From an uncultured delta proteobacterium (GTDB lineage: Bacteria; Desulfobacterota; Desulfobulbia; Desulfobulbales; Desulfocapsaceae): DNA of 64,000 nt. Position 1 is the first letter of the stretch. Every line of letters starts with the position of its first letter. The position numbers were made by a program, and so were the translations under genes. The notes under the pieces are model-generated. The model saw nothing but the letters and a program-made list of their open reading frames with translations, had not been told where the DNA came from and did no database searches. The stretch covers positions 33,865 through 97,864 of the forward strand of contig CAIQWD010000114.1 of NCBI GenBank assembly GCA_903875445.1. The letters run 5' to 3'. Below are positions 36,101-44,300 of the stretch, piece by piece.

Positions 36101-36616
36101 GTGGCACTGACCGAGGTTCCCGACACAGTACGTGGTTTCATTCGCCAGCGCTACCGTTGGATGTACGGCACGATGCAGGCGGCCTGGAAGCACCGGGATG
36201 CCTTGTTCCGACCGCGCTTTGGCGCACTCGGTTTTGTCGCTCTGCCCAACGTCATCATTTTCCAGGTACTGTTCCCCCTGGTCTCACCGATCATGGACCT
36301 GCTGCTCATCGGTTCCCTGGGAATGGCGGCCTTCGATTACAGTCAACATCCCACCCAGTACTCTTCCGATGGCCTCTGGCAGGTGCTTTTCTATTACGCG
36401 CTGTTCGTGACTGTCGACTACCTGGCTGCCATTTTGGCCTTTGCCCTGGAACCCAGAGAAAACTGGGGCTTATTAATCTGGCTCTTCTGGCAGCGCTTCT
36501 TCTACCGTCAGTTAATGTACTACGTGGCAATCAAGAGCACCTTGAAGTCTCTGCAGGGGGTTTTGGTGGGCTGGGGCAAGCTGGAACGTAAGGGGACAGT
36601 ACAGAGGTTCGATTGA
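33128..36616 (+). CDS. Trifunctional GH18-like / polysaccharide deacetylase / GT2 synthase
   Basis: A 1162-residue membrane protein with three enzyme domains. After a span at about 44-66 comes a GH18-like domain (about 140-440; AGVSIDFENI near 250 keeps the last Asp and the catalytic Glu but loses the first two acids of DxxDxDxE), then a NodB deacetylase (about 515-700; TFDDGPD near 525, GNHTFTH metal site), a span near 740-775, and a processive GT2 domain (about 785-1010; VVDDGS, DAD, EDAD, QRYRW) followed by several spans. The first two face the periplasm. It could make, trim and deacetylate a beta-linked amino-sugar polymer, like PgaB plus PgaC in one chain. No other polysaccharide genes are adjacent. 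Confidence 0.88.
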   Translation: MFQLLKKSKPGDPSREPRNGNNNGTIKPVFFDPAHKRWPRLRLSMMLVGLSLTLLLAGLILSIMASPVLPPVNLPGVSFLAKGAHAIPPVPPLSFEPTLSHRESVLRKAKAKLTRERERNQEQLLHAQTHKLSRGPDRRSLAVGFFVNWDDASTSSLKQNLANLDMVIAEWLHLDNVDGTLREDNPSRQTQVTEYIRSRRPELPIVPLINNWNGHEWEGEKLGRMLTNPAARAHLIEQLAAYAESHRFAGVSIDFENIPVKAQPHFQSFIAELCTALHPKNLRVSVNVPVNDPAFGYRNLARNADELILMAYDEHWSTGTAGPIASLSWFAQMLNLRQRDVPAEKMIVALGSYAYDWEKGNPAEERTFEEAVLTAKESEGNVLLDPTSLNPHFDYADDNNKIHQVWMLDAVTVFNQLAVIRPIQPHGIALWRLGSEDPALWQVFGKEGLLDAARATQLCEINFGYGLDYEGKGEILEITARPHTGQREINFDPKRGLITAEHYTEFPSPYVITRHGGANRKVALTFDDGPDPRYTPQILDALRVAGVSATFFVIGVNGELNPRLLRREVAEGHEIGNHTFTHPNIATITPKQFQLELSATQHLLASAVGRHSLLFRPPYAVDAEPETIDQVRPLEIAADRGYLVVGMQIDPDDWERPGVDEIVRRTVEQAEGGEGNVILLHDSGGDRSQTVQAIPKIVEALRTRGFQFVNLSDLLGRSRDQVMPPVPPESLWQTWLDRAAFAVVNWSITMIHWLFLLGIVLGTSRLLIIGILALFQRLRRRRTVFDPAFSPTVAVVVPAFNEERVILRTIASLLASDHPASFEIIVVDDGSTDATYQVSRDTFAGDPRVRVFTKTNEGKSSALNFGVAQTEAEIVVALDADTVFTRDTILKLVRHFADPRVGAVAGNAKVGNRINLLTRWQALEYITSQNLDRRAFDALNCITVVPGAVGAWRRELIEQTGGFTHFTLAEDADLTLEIRKLGYAIVYEDGAVALTEVPDTVRGFIRQRYRWMYGTMQAAWKHRDALFRPRFGALGFVALPNVIIFQVLFPLVSPIMDLLLIGSLGMAAFDYSQHPTQYSSDGLWQVLFYYALFVTVDYLAAILAFALEPRENWGLLIWLFWQRFFYRQLMYYVAIKSTLKSLQGVLVGWGKLERKGTVQRFD

Positions 36617-36871
36617 AATGATTTTTCACTAAGCCGTTTAAAAAAATATGGGCCGAAGGCATGCCTGGAACGGCATAAGGAGCTGTAAGGAAATGGTGAT
36701 AAATGGGCTCATTCCTAACGGCTCCTAAACTCTTCATGACAATTTGCTGGATTTTGCCAGGCGTTGATGATATGCATAATCTTAGAGGTTAGGATTGGTC
36801 CCCATCTGCAATGGCCATTTCCCAAAATTTTTTTCGCTAAGTCAAACTATTTGCCTTGGAATATCATCTCT

Positions 36872-37384
36872 ATGCCAGAGCGTGACCTTACTATTGTTGG
36901 TGATTTTCTACGATATACCGGCCTGCTGTTTGGGCTTTTTTGTATTATAGGCACAATACACGGCCTCCTCAAAGGATTCTCCTTTATGGCGCTGTTGGTC
37001 AACCCCTTCATTTACAGTGTCGGCATCAGTCTCATTGTCATTGTTATTTCCTATGATATCAACACCATCCTTGGCCTTGTCGGGCTTGGCAAAGAACAAC
37101 AGTTGAGTCCGCATATCAAATACAATAAAGAAATCCAGGAAATAGGTGTGCTCATGGGCATGGCCAACTTTGCTTCTGCCCTCAAAAAAGTTGATCTTCT
37201 CCTGCGCAAAGAAGCCTCGTTCGCCATGGCCCACAATCTGCGTGGGGAAATATTATTACAGGGATTTCAGCAGAACAGGCAGGCGCGTGATTGTTTTGAT
37301 AGGGCAATCAAACTGTCCAAACCAGAAGATGAGGAGTATCAACTGGCAATGTCTTTGAAGGCCTCTACTTATAACTCCGGTTAA
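36872..37384 (+). CDS. Hypothetical membrane protein with TPR-like tail
   Basis: A 170-residue protein from the chosen ATG at 36872; a longer frame from 36764 lacks a ribosome site and would begin with an unlikely stretch. Two membrane spans (about 13-33 and 46-66) are followed by a cytoplasmic part that looks like one or two TPR units (FAMAHNLRGEILLQGF, ARDCFDRAIKL). Family not recognised. It lies between the synthase gene and the convergent ligase gene. Confidence 0.55.
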   Translation: MPERDLTIVGDFLRYTGLLFGLFCIIGTIHGLLKGFSFMALLVNPFIYSVGISLIVIVISYDINTILGLVGLGKEQQLSPHIKYNKEIQEIGVLMGMANFASALKKVDLLLRKEASFAMAHNLRGEILLQGFQQNRQARDCFDRAIKLSKPEDEEYQLAMSLKASTYNSG

Positions 37385-37493
37385 TTTTCAGAGAGCAAGA
37401 CAAAAAGCCGGCATCTCCACGGCAAGCGGGATAAGCGGGGGAAAGGCAGAAGGGAGTAACTCTATAAATCCGCAATCCGCTGCCCGGTAACCA

Positions 37494-38804
37494 CTAGGAG
37501 CCGGTTTCTCCACCCATCCGGATAACGAACCGCCGTTTCCCGCTGGGCGCCAGGGGGATAGTGGGCACAAGCTGGATTTCGAGACGAACTTCCGGACCTG
37601 TGACTTCCGACAAGGCCTGGAGAAGCCGCTCCTGCTGTTCCACACTGACCGGCTGAAGCGGGACAATATGGATTTGAATATGATCGGGCGCCCGTTGCAC
37701 CACCTGATATTGGGAGATCCAGGCCTCAGCGATCAACTCCAAGGGATTGAGTAATTCATAGGAATGGATGTCACGCCCATCCGGCAACTGCAGCCGGTCG
37801 GTTTGCCGGCCGGAGATGGATTGCAGGGTCGAGAAGCCCAATCCGCAAGGACAAACTGCGTCTGAGGCAACGGCAAGGTCTTCGGTTTGATAGCGGATGA
37901 ACGGCATGGCATAGGAATGCAGGCTGGTGAGCACAATCTCTCCGGCCTCTCCCGGCAAGGCGGGACGGCCATCCTTTTCAATTTCCAGCAAAACGCTGTC
38001 ATCGGATACATGATAGAGCTCGCTCGACGGGCATTGCCAGGCGACCGAATTCATTTCAGTGCAAGCATAGATATCATAGACAGGAACTCTCCACTGCTGC
38101 TTCATCCGCCGGCGGGTTTCCTCTGGAATGCTCTCGGCCCCAGAGACAACAAAACGCATCCCCAGCGGCTGGAGCCGGGCAGCTTCAATGTAGCCAGCGA
38201 GTTGAGCCAGTGAAGCCGTATAGCCGCAAAGCACGTCGGGACAAATCGCCGCCAATTGGTCGTACATTTTTTCTGGTGGCAGGAAACAGTCCAAGTCGGT
38301 TTTGCGGACCAGGCCGGTCCGCTGGGCCAGGTTCATCAGCCATTCAAAACGCCGGGGAACAGGGCCCCAAAGGGACCGGATTCCGGTCATGCGGTCTCCT
38401 GGCCGAAGTCCAAGCAAATAGAGGATCCTCCAGCGCAGCAGATTCAGCCGCCGTTCTTCGGCAGGCGTACGCCATAAGACAAACGGGGTTCCGGTGGAGC
38501 CGCTGCTTTGCCGCCGGATCAGTTCTTCCGGCTTGAGCCGCCGGTCACATAGAATTTCCCGGCCGTACCGCTGCAATTGCTTCTTGTCAATCAGGGGGAG
38601 GCGCCGCAGGTCCCGCACCGTTTGGATCTCTTCCGGTCGGACTCCATGCTGATCATACAGCTCCCGGTAAAAAGGGACATTCCGGTAGGCATGCTCGACC
38701 AGCAGCCGTAGCCGCCGGTCACGGTAAGCCGACAGTGAAGGAAAACCATGGAGGTGGCTCCAAGAGCGAAGAAGAAAAGGGAGATTTTGCACGAGATCCA
38801 TCAT
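37494..38804 (-). CDS. Phenylacetate-CoA ligase / CapK-like adenylate-forming enzyme
   Basis: A 436-residue acyl-adenylating enzyme of the PaaK/CapK group. The ATP motif RRQSSGSTGTPFVLWRT (about 91-107), the YACTEM motif near 245 and the RYQTEDLA segment near 300 are present, and the C-terminal lid domain follows. It would activate a carboxylic acid as acyl-AMP and pass it to CoA, an amine or a carrier. It is third in a minus-strand operon with a radical SAM/SPASM enzyme and a FemAB-like transferase (gap 76 bp), suggesting that an activated acid is joined to a modified peptide or amino-sugar product. Actual substrate unknown. Confidence 0.82.
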   Translation of the reverse strand: MMDLVQNLPFLLRSWSHLHGFPSLSAYRDRRLRLLVEHAYRNVPFYRELYDQHGVRPEEIQTVRDLRRLPLIDKKQLQRYGREILCDRRLKPEELIRRQSSGSTGTPFVLWRTPAEERRLNLLRWRILYLLGLRPGDRMTGIRSLWGPVPRRFEWLMNLAQRTGLVRKTDLDCFLPPEKMYDQLAAICPDVLCGYTASLAQLAGYIEAARLQPLGMRFVVSGAESIPEETRRRMKQQWRVPVYDIYACTEMNSVAWQCPSSELYHVSDDSVLLEIEKDGRPALPGEAGEIVLTSLHSYAMPFIRYQTEDLAVASDAVCPCGLGFSTLQSISGRQTDRLQLPDGRDIHSYELLNPLELIAEAWISQYQVVQRAPDHIQIHIVPLQPVSVEQQERLLQALSEVTGPEVRLEIQLVPTIPLAPSGKRRFVIRMGGETGS

Positions 38805-38880
38805 GAGAAACCTCCCGGGAGGTGGTGATAGTGATAGTGATAGGTACTTGACAAGCGAGATCGATTGGCGATAATTTTGG

Positions 38881-39864
38881 TCATGGGCATCTCAAGTTTT
38901 GCAGTTCTTCGAAATTCTCTCCAGTCCAGATCAACAACTGCTGAAGTGGAGGTGGAATGGGAGTGTTCGCAGGCACAAAGAAATGAAGACTGGTATGAGG
39001 CCACAAGTCCACCATGGGGAGTCCTCCCCACTTGCGTTTGTGTTCAAAACTGCCTTCCTGCCTATGGGGACGAGTTCGCAGAAGATCCAGAGTCTCGATT
39101 CCATTCGCCTCGGCCCATTGAAACATGAAATAGTAGGCCGCGGACATCGCGCCCCGCCGCAATTGCTCCTGGTAGTCGGGTAGCAATCCTATTGCCGTCA
39201 TGGTGAGAGTCCTTCCTTTCATGGCGCAGACTGCCCCTGAAATCCAGAGATCGCCGTCGAACACCTGCAAGAGAAAACCGTGTTGCACAGCTGTTCGCAA
39301 CTCGGCCAGAGACCGAAGGTGTGTCAGGCTCCCGAATCTGAACTCAATGTATGGCGCATAAAAATCGTCGTAGAATTGCCGCAGAGCGTTAAGGTTCTGA
39401 GTAGTGCGGAACTGAAATTGGTTCTGTCGAACTTTTCGGCCAAACGTGGCCTCGATTTTACCTCGTCGTTCCCGATAGGTCTGTTCTTTCAAGTGAACCT
39501 TATGTCTTATCCACGGAAACGTGATCAGACTTCCGGGAGGCACCAGGCATCGGAGCAACCTGTTTATTTCCATCACAACAATAACACCCCTCGACTGCAG
39601 ACTCTGTATCTTATCGCCGCAACGCCATACAGGAAAGGTTTCCGTTTCGAGTTCCCGGCACTGCAGGAGATCCTTCAAGTAGTCCAGACTTTCGGTTTCA
39701 CAAACATAGTGGAGGCTTGCAGTGGAAGATCCGTCAGGCGACAAGATTTCAAGTCGAACGTTTCTCAGTCTCAGTGTTCTGGGAAGCAAGGCCAGCCATT
39801 TGAGGATGCACGCCACCGAATGCGTTGCTTCGCCGCGCGGTTCGTGGAACCAGGAAGACGTCAT
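38881..39864 (-). CDS. FemAB/GNAT-like acyl- or aminoacyl-transferase
   Basis: A 327-residue protein. Residues about 140-310 have the pattern of the FemAB/GNAT_acetyltr_6 fold: FRTTQNLNALRQFYDDFYAPY, then the core strands LQVFDGDLWISGAVCAMKGR and LPDYQEQLRRGAMSAAYYFM, and a late WAEANGIETLDL. The frame opens at 39957, but the ATG at 39864 overlaps the upstream stop as ATGA and follows GGAAGG, so it is the likely start. Family members add amino acids or acyl groups from a tRNA or CoA donor. Its neighbours are a radical SAM enzyme and an adenylating ligase. Confidence 0.65.
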   Translation of the reverse strand: MTSSWFHEPRGEATHSVACILKWLALLPRTLRLRNVRLEILSPDGSSTASLHYVCETESLDYLKDLLQCRELETETFPVWRCGDKIQSLQSRGVIVVMEINRLLRCLVPPGSLITFPWIRHKVHLKEQTYRERRGKIEATFGRKVRQNQFQFRTTQNLNALRQFYDDFYAPYIEFRFGSLTHLRSLAELRTAVQHGFLLQVFDGDLWISGAVCAMKGRTLTMTAIGLLPDYQEQLRRGAMSAAYYFMFQWAEANGIETLDLLRTRPHRQEGSFEHKRKWGGLPMVDLWPHTSLHFFVPANTPIPPPLQQLLIWTGENFEELQNLRCP

Positions 39865-40955
39865 CCGCAACGGCCTTCCCAAACGGATTTCAAACACATG
39901 CCGTCCCTTTCCATTTCTCCCCAACACCCGCCCTGACAAACTTTCAACATGGAACAACCGGCACAGGATGGATGGACTCGAGGTTTGCGGAAGCGGAGAA
40001 AACCTTCTTTCCAGATACGGGATAAAGGTTGGTCGCGTATGTTGCCTTCACTCAGGCGGGAATCAAATACCGTATGACATCCAAGCACTTCGCCATCGGG
40101 CATCACCGAGCAACGGGTAAGACCGGCTCCGCAGAAAAAGGGTTTCCCAATGCTCCTTCCGTCCAGAAATCCCAGATAGGAATGGGCCTCGCCAAACTCG
40201 ACTTTGATACCGCTCTTGTTGCCTGCGATGAAGTCGGCAAGCCCCTGGAGTTGTTGTCCGTTGAGACTATACTGGTCGGTACCGGCCGCTCTTCCCACTT
40301 TTGCGGTTGGACTCAAATGCCAGTGAGTAGCGCCGGCACCTTGCAGGATTTCACCTAATTCTTCCAATTGATCGAGGTTCCCCGGATGCACCACGGTGTT
40401 GACCATCCGTATCGGTACCCGGATGTCGGCGAATAGTTTGAGGCTTCCCAAGGTCTTGGCAAAAGCGCCTGACTTTTTGCGTATTGTGTCGTTGTAGTCT
40501 CTCAGGCCATCAATACTGGTGAAGAAGAGGAAGTAGCGAAATCTCCGAAGACGCTCCCACATTTTTTCCACCAGATATCCGTTGGTGACCAGCCCCAGAG
40601 ACAATCCAAGTCCGTTGGCGTGGTCCATTACCTCAATGATGTCGGGACGCGTCAGAGGTTCGCCGCCGGAGATCACAAGTCGTCGCACCTCCATTCCCCG
40701 GATGTCATCAATCAGCGCCTTGGCTTCCTGTGTGGATAACTCACCAGGTCCGGCATCTGCGGCCGAAGCCTCGCAATAGGGACAGGCGAAGTTGCAGCGA
40801 TACGTGGCAAGCCACTGCACAAATGCGTGGGGACGCAGGATACCGAGCCGGTGGAGAAGTAGGCAGTAACTGCGTTTCAGTCGTCCTGCGTGCCGGAAGT
40901 AGTAACTCCCCAACCACGGTGCAGACTCCAGCAGGTTTTCAATAGGCCCGATCAT
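39861..40955 (-). CDS. Radical SAM/SPASM protein, first gene of the ligase operon
   Basis: A 364-residue enzyme. The radical SAM [4Fe-4S] motif CNFACPYC (C-x3-C-x2-C) and GGEPLTRPD follow an N-terminal helical part; the C-terminal third has a SPASM-type set of cysteines (CGAGLTRCSVMPDGEVLGC, then CAGCSMLKVCQGGC), binding one or two extra clusters. SPASM proteins mostly modify ribosomal peptides or proteins. The ATG at 40955 has GGAGG eight bases before it; a longer frame to 41063 lacks one. It overlaps the FemAB-like gene by ATGA and is divergent from the alpha-2-macroglobulin gene. Confidence 0.88.
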   Translation of the reverse strand: MIGPIENLLESAPWLGSYYFRHAGRLKRSYCLLLHRLGILRPHAFVQWLATYRCNFACPYCEASAADAGPGELSTQEAKALIDDIRGMEVRRLVISGGEPLTRPDIIEVMDHANGLGLSLGLVTNGYLVEKMWERLRRFRYFLFFTSIDGLRDYNDTIRKKSGAFAKTLGSLKLFADIRVPIRMVNTVVHPGNLDQLEELGEILQGAGATHWHLSPTAKVGRAAGTDQYSLNGQQLQGLADFIAGNKSGIKVEFGEAHSYLGFLDGRSIGKPFFCGAGLTRCSVMPDGEVLGCHTVFDSRLSEGNIRDQPLSRIWKEGFLRFRKPRVHPSCAGCSMLKVCQGGCWGEMERDGMCLKSVWEGRCG

Positions 40956-41368
40956 CGCGCACGCCTCCAACAGACTAAACTGCAGAAACCCCGCGGGCAT
41001 TTTAGTTTGGCGGGGTGATAAATCATTGCTTTGTTCGGGTCCCCTAAAAAAGGTGCTCTCCAACGAAGAGCAATCTGATCCGATGCATCATCATCTATCC
41101 TTTCAAGACAGGTTTTGCAATTATAAATACCATGTTATGGCTGTAAATTATTTTGGTGACCTTGGCTCAATACCAGCCATTGGATTCAGCGTAAACTCAT
41201 TGCGAAAGCTGTGTTGAGCGGGTAGGTTAAATGCATAGGATCGGTTGGTACTTCATCGGAAAGAACCTTTTTTTATAAAGCCCGCAGAAAGCTATTACAT
41301 ATCGCCTCACCCACTGCCGGTTGGCGGCAAAATGAACCCGGCATATCGGTCGTTAAAGGAGCCATGCA
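40956..41368. other. 413-bp divergent control region
   Basis: Between the radical SAM operon and the alpha-2-macroglobulin gene. It holds a perfect stem ACCCCGC (40988-40994)/GCGGGGT (41010-41016) just upstream of the radical SAM start. No sigma-54 promoter in proper register and no gene is evident. AAAGGAG stands before the ATG at 41369. Confidence 0.5.
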
Positions 41369-44300
41369 ATGAAAACAATCATAGCGACTCTTATGATTTT
41401 ATCCGTAGTTGCTTCGACCACGGCCTTTTCCGGGCCTCGCGATGAGCAATGGAAAAAAGTGCAGGATGCCATCAACAAGGGATTACCAAAAACCGCTATC
41501 GAGGAACTAGAGCCAATCCTTGGGGATGCCATGAAGAACAAGACATACGGGATGGCCATCAAAGCCATCGGCATGAAGATTGCCCTCGAAGGCAACATCC
41601 AAGGGAACAAGCCTGAAGAAAAAATTACCCGCATGCAGGCGGAAATCGCCAAGGCTCCTGAGGAAATGCAGCCGATGATGGAGGCCATCCTCGCCAACTG
41701 GTATTGGCATTATTTCCAGAATAACCGCTGGCGGTTCGTACAACGGACGCAAAGCACCGAACAGCCGGGTAAGGATTTTACCACCTGGGATTTGCCACGC
41801 ATTCTCGCGGAAATCGACAAGCAATTTACCAAGGCGCTCTCTGCCGAAAAGACGCTCAAAATCACCCCCGTCTCTGCCTATAGTGACCTGCTGGAAAAGG
41901 GCACCGCGCCTGACAACTACCGCCCGACACTGTTTGATTTCCTGGCGCACAACGCACTGGCATTCTACAGCGCGGCGGAGCAGGGTGGAGCGGGAGCCGA
42001 AGACGAGTTTGTCCTTGGAGCCGATAGCCCGATCTTCGGGACGGTTGGCGAATTTCTGAAATGGGAGCCGCAAGCCACCGACTCCGAATCGCCAACGCTG
42101 AGGGCGATCCGCCTCTACCAAAACCTCATTTTGTTTCACCAAGACGACACGGACAAAACTGCATTCCTTGACGCCGATCTGTGGCGGCTGAACTTCGGCT
42201 ACAACCGGGCGGTTGGCGACGACAAGAACGAGCGCTACAAAACGGCGCTGAAAAAGTTCTCGGACGACTGGAGCGGCCATGAGGTCTCCGCCCGCGCTCT
42301 TGCCTACCGGGCGCAAGTGCTGCAAGCCGAGCAAAAATTCGTTGAGGCACGGAAGCTGGCGCAAGCCGGCCTGAACGCCTTCCCTAAGAGCGACGGTGGG
42401 GTGTTGTGTTTCAACATCATCAAGGCGATTGAGGCCAAGTCCGCATCCATCCAGACCGAGCGCGTATGGAATGATCCGCTGCCGGCTATCACCGTTACCT
42501 ACCGCAACGTAACGAAAGTATTCTTTCGCGCCGTACCCTATGACTTCGAGGCGGTCATCAAATCTCGCCGCTGGAATCTGTATTTCGGTTTCGACGATGC
42601 GCAGCGGAAAGAATTGCTCAGCAGGAAACCCGCCCTTGAATGGAGCTCCGAGCTGCCCGCTACCGCCGACTTTAAGGAGCGTGTGGAAAAGTTGACAGCT
42701 CCGAAAGGCCTCAAGCCCGGCTTCTATTTCATCGTAGCGAGCCACGAGGCGTCGTTCGATGGAAACAACCACCCGGTGTCGGTAGCGCCGCTCTGGGTGA
42801 GCGATCTTGCCTTAGTGATGCGCCAACGTTCATACGAAGGCGCCGTGGAAGGTATGGTGCTCAAGGCGCTCACGGGAGAACCGGTCGCGGGTGCGAATGT
42901 TCGCGCCTGGGCGCGTGACCGCGAAGGCTGGTTTAAACCGGGAGAACAGGCAAAGACGGACGAGAACGGGCTTTTCAAGTTCGAAGGCGCCACCGACAAT
43001 CGCTCAACCATGTTTCTCGTGGAATCCGGCGGACAGCAAATCGCAACCGCCAACGAATTTTCCTGGGGCGGACGCTCCTCGCCCGAAGACAAGGGAGAGC
43101 AGACGGTCTTTTTTACCGATCGCTCCCTTTACCGGCCCGGTCAGACCATTCATTACAAAGGCATCTGCATCCGCTTCGATCAGAGAGAGGCCAACTATGA
43201 GACAATCTCCGGCCGGACGGTGACTGTCATCTTCACCGACCCGAACAACAAGGAGATCGAGAAGCGGACCCATAAATGCAACGATTACGGCGCATTCGAT
43301 GGCGTATTCACCGCGCCGCGCGATCGAGTCACTGGACGCATGACCATTACCGCAAATGGGCCGAAGGGCAACACGCAGGTCAGCGTCGAGGAATACAAGC
43401 GGCCTAAATTCCAGGTGGAACTCGCCGCGCCAAAAGAAGCGGCAAAGCTCTATGGCGAAGTAGTCCTCACGGGCAAGGCCACCGCATACACGGGTGCTGC
43501 CATCAGCGGTGCGAAAGTCAAATGGCGGGTCATGCGGCAAGTGCAATTCCCACCGTGGTGCTGGTGGGGCGCCTGGTATTTCGGTGGAGAACGTTTACAG
43601 AACCAAGCCATCGCCCACGGCAGCGCGGTCACGGAGACGGACGGCTCTTTCACCGTCAAATTCACTGCCTTGCCCGATCTTTCCATCTCCGAGAAGGACG
43701 AACCGATTTTCCACTACACCCTTTACGCCGACGTAACAGATACGACCGGCGAGACACGTACCGGTCAGAAAGGCGTGCAGGTGGCGTATACCGCGCTTAC
43801 GGCGACTCTTAGCGTGAGCGAATGGCAGACGACAGAGAAACCGGTTGAGGTAAACGTGAGAACTACGACGCACGACGGCGAGGGACAATCGGCAGAAGGC
43901 ACGATGAAGGTTTACCTGTTGCAGCAGCCCGAGAAGGTCGAGCGGCCGGACCTTGCGGGAGACCATCCATATGGATACTCCGGCCGAGGGGTGCGCCCGG
44001 AAACGAAATCCGACCCGGCGAACCCGAACTCGTGGGAACTTGGTGAAGTCGTGAGCGAGAAAGCGTTCAAGACCGACGAGACAGGCAACGGCAAACTCGA
44101 TGTGCCGCTGAAAGTCGGCATCTATCGTGTAATGCTTGCGACCAAAGACCGCTTCGGCAAAACCGTCACCGCCCGACTGAACATCCAGGTTGTCGACCCG
44201 AAGGCAGGGCAATACACCATCAAACTCCCGAGCCATTTTTCCGCGCCGAAATGGTCGCTTGCGCCGGGCGAATCGTTTTTCGCGCTCTGGGGCACGGGCT

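Noticed and set aside
37494..40955. Exosortase/PEP-CTERM polysaccharide cluster as explanation for the ligase and FemAB-like genes
   Set aside because: No exosortase, PEP-CTERM protein or polysaccharide export gene appears in the window.
41120..41137. Minus-strand TGGTAT...TTGCA upstream of the first radical SAM gene as a sigma-54 promoter
   Set aside because: Spacing between the GG and GC elements is one base too long.
41507..42772. 421-codon minus-strand frame
   Set aside because: Antisense to the macroglobulin gene; no ribosome site or recognisable domain.
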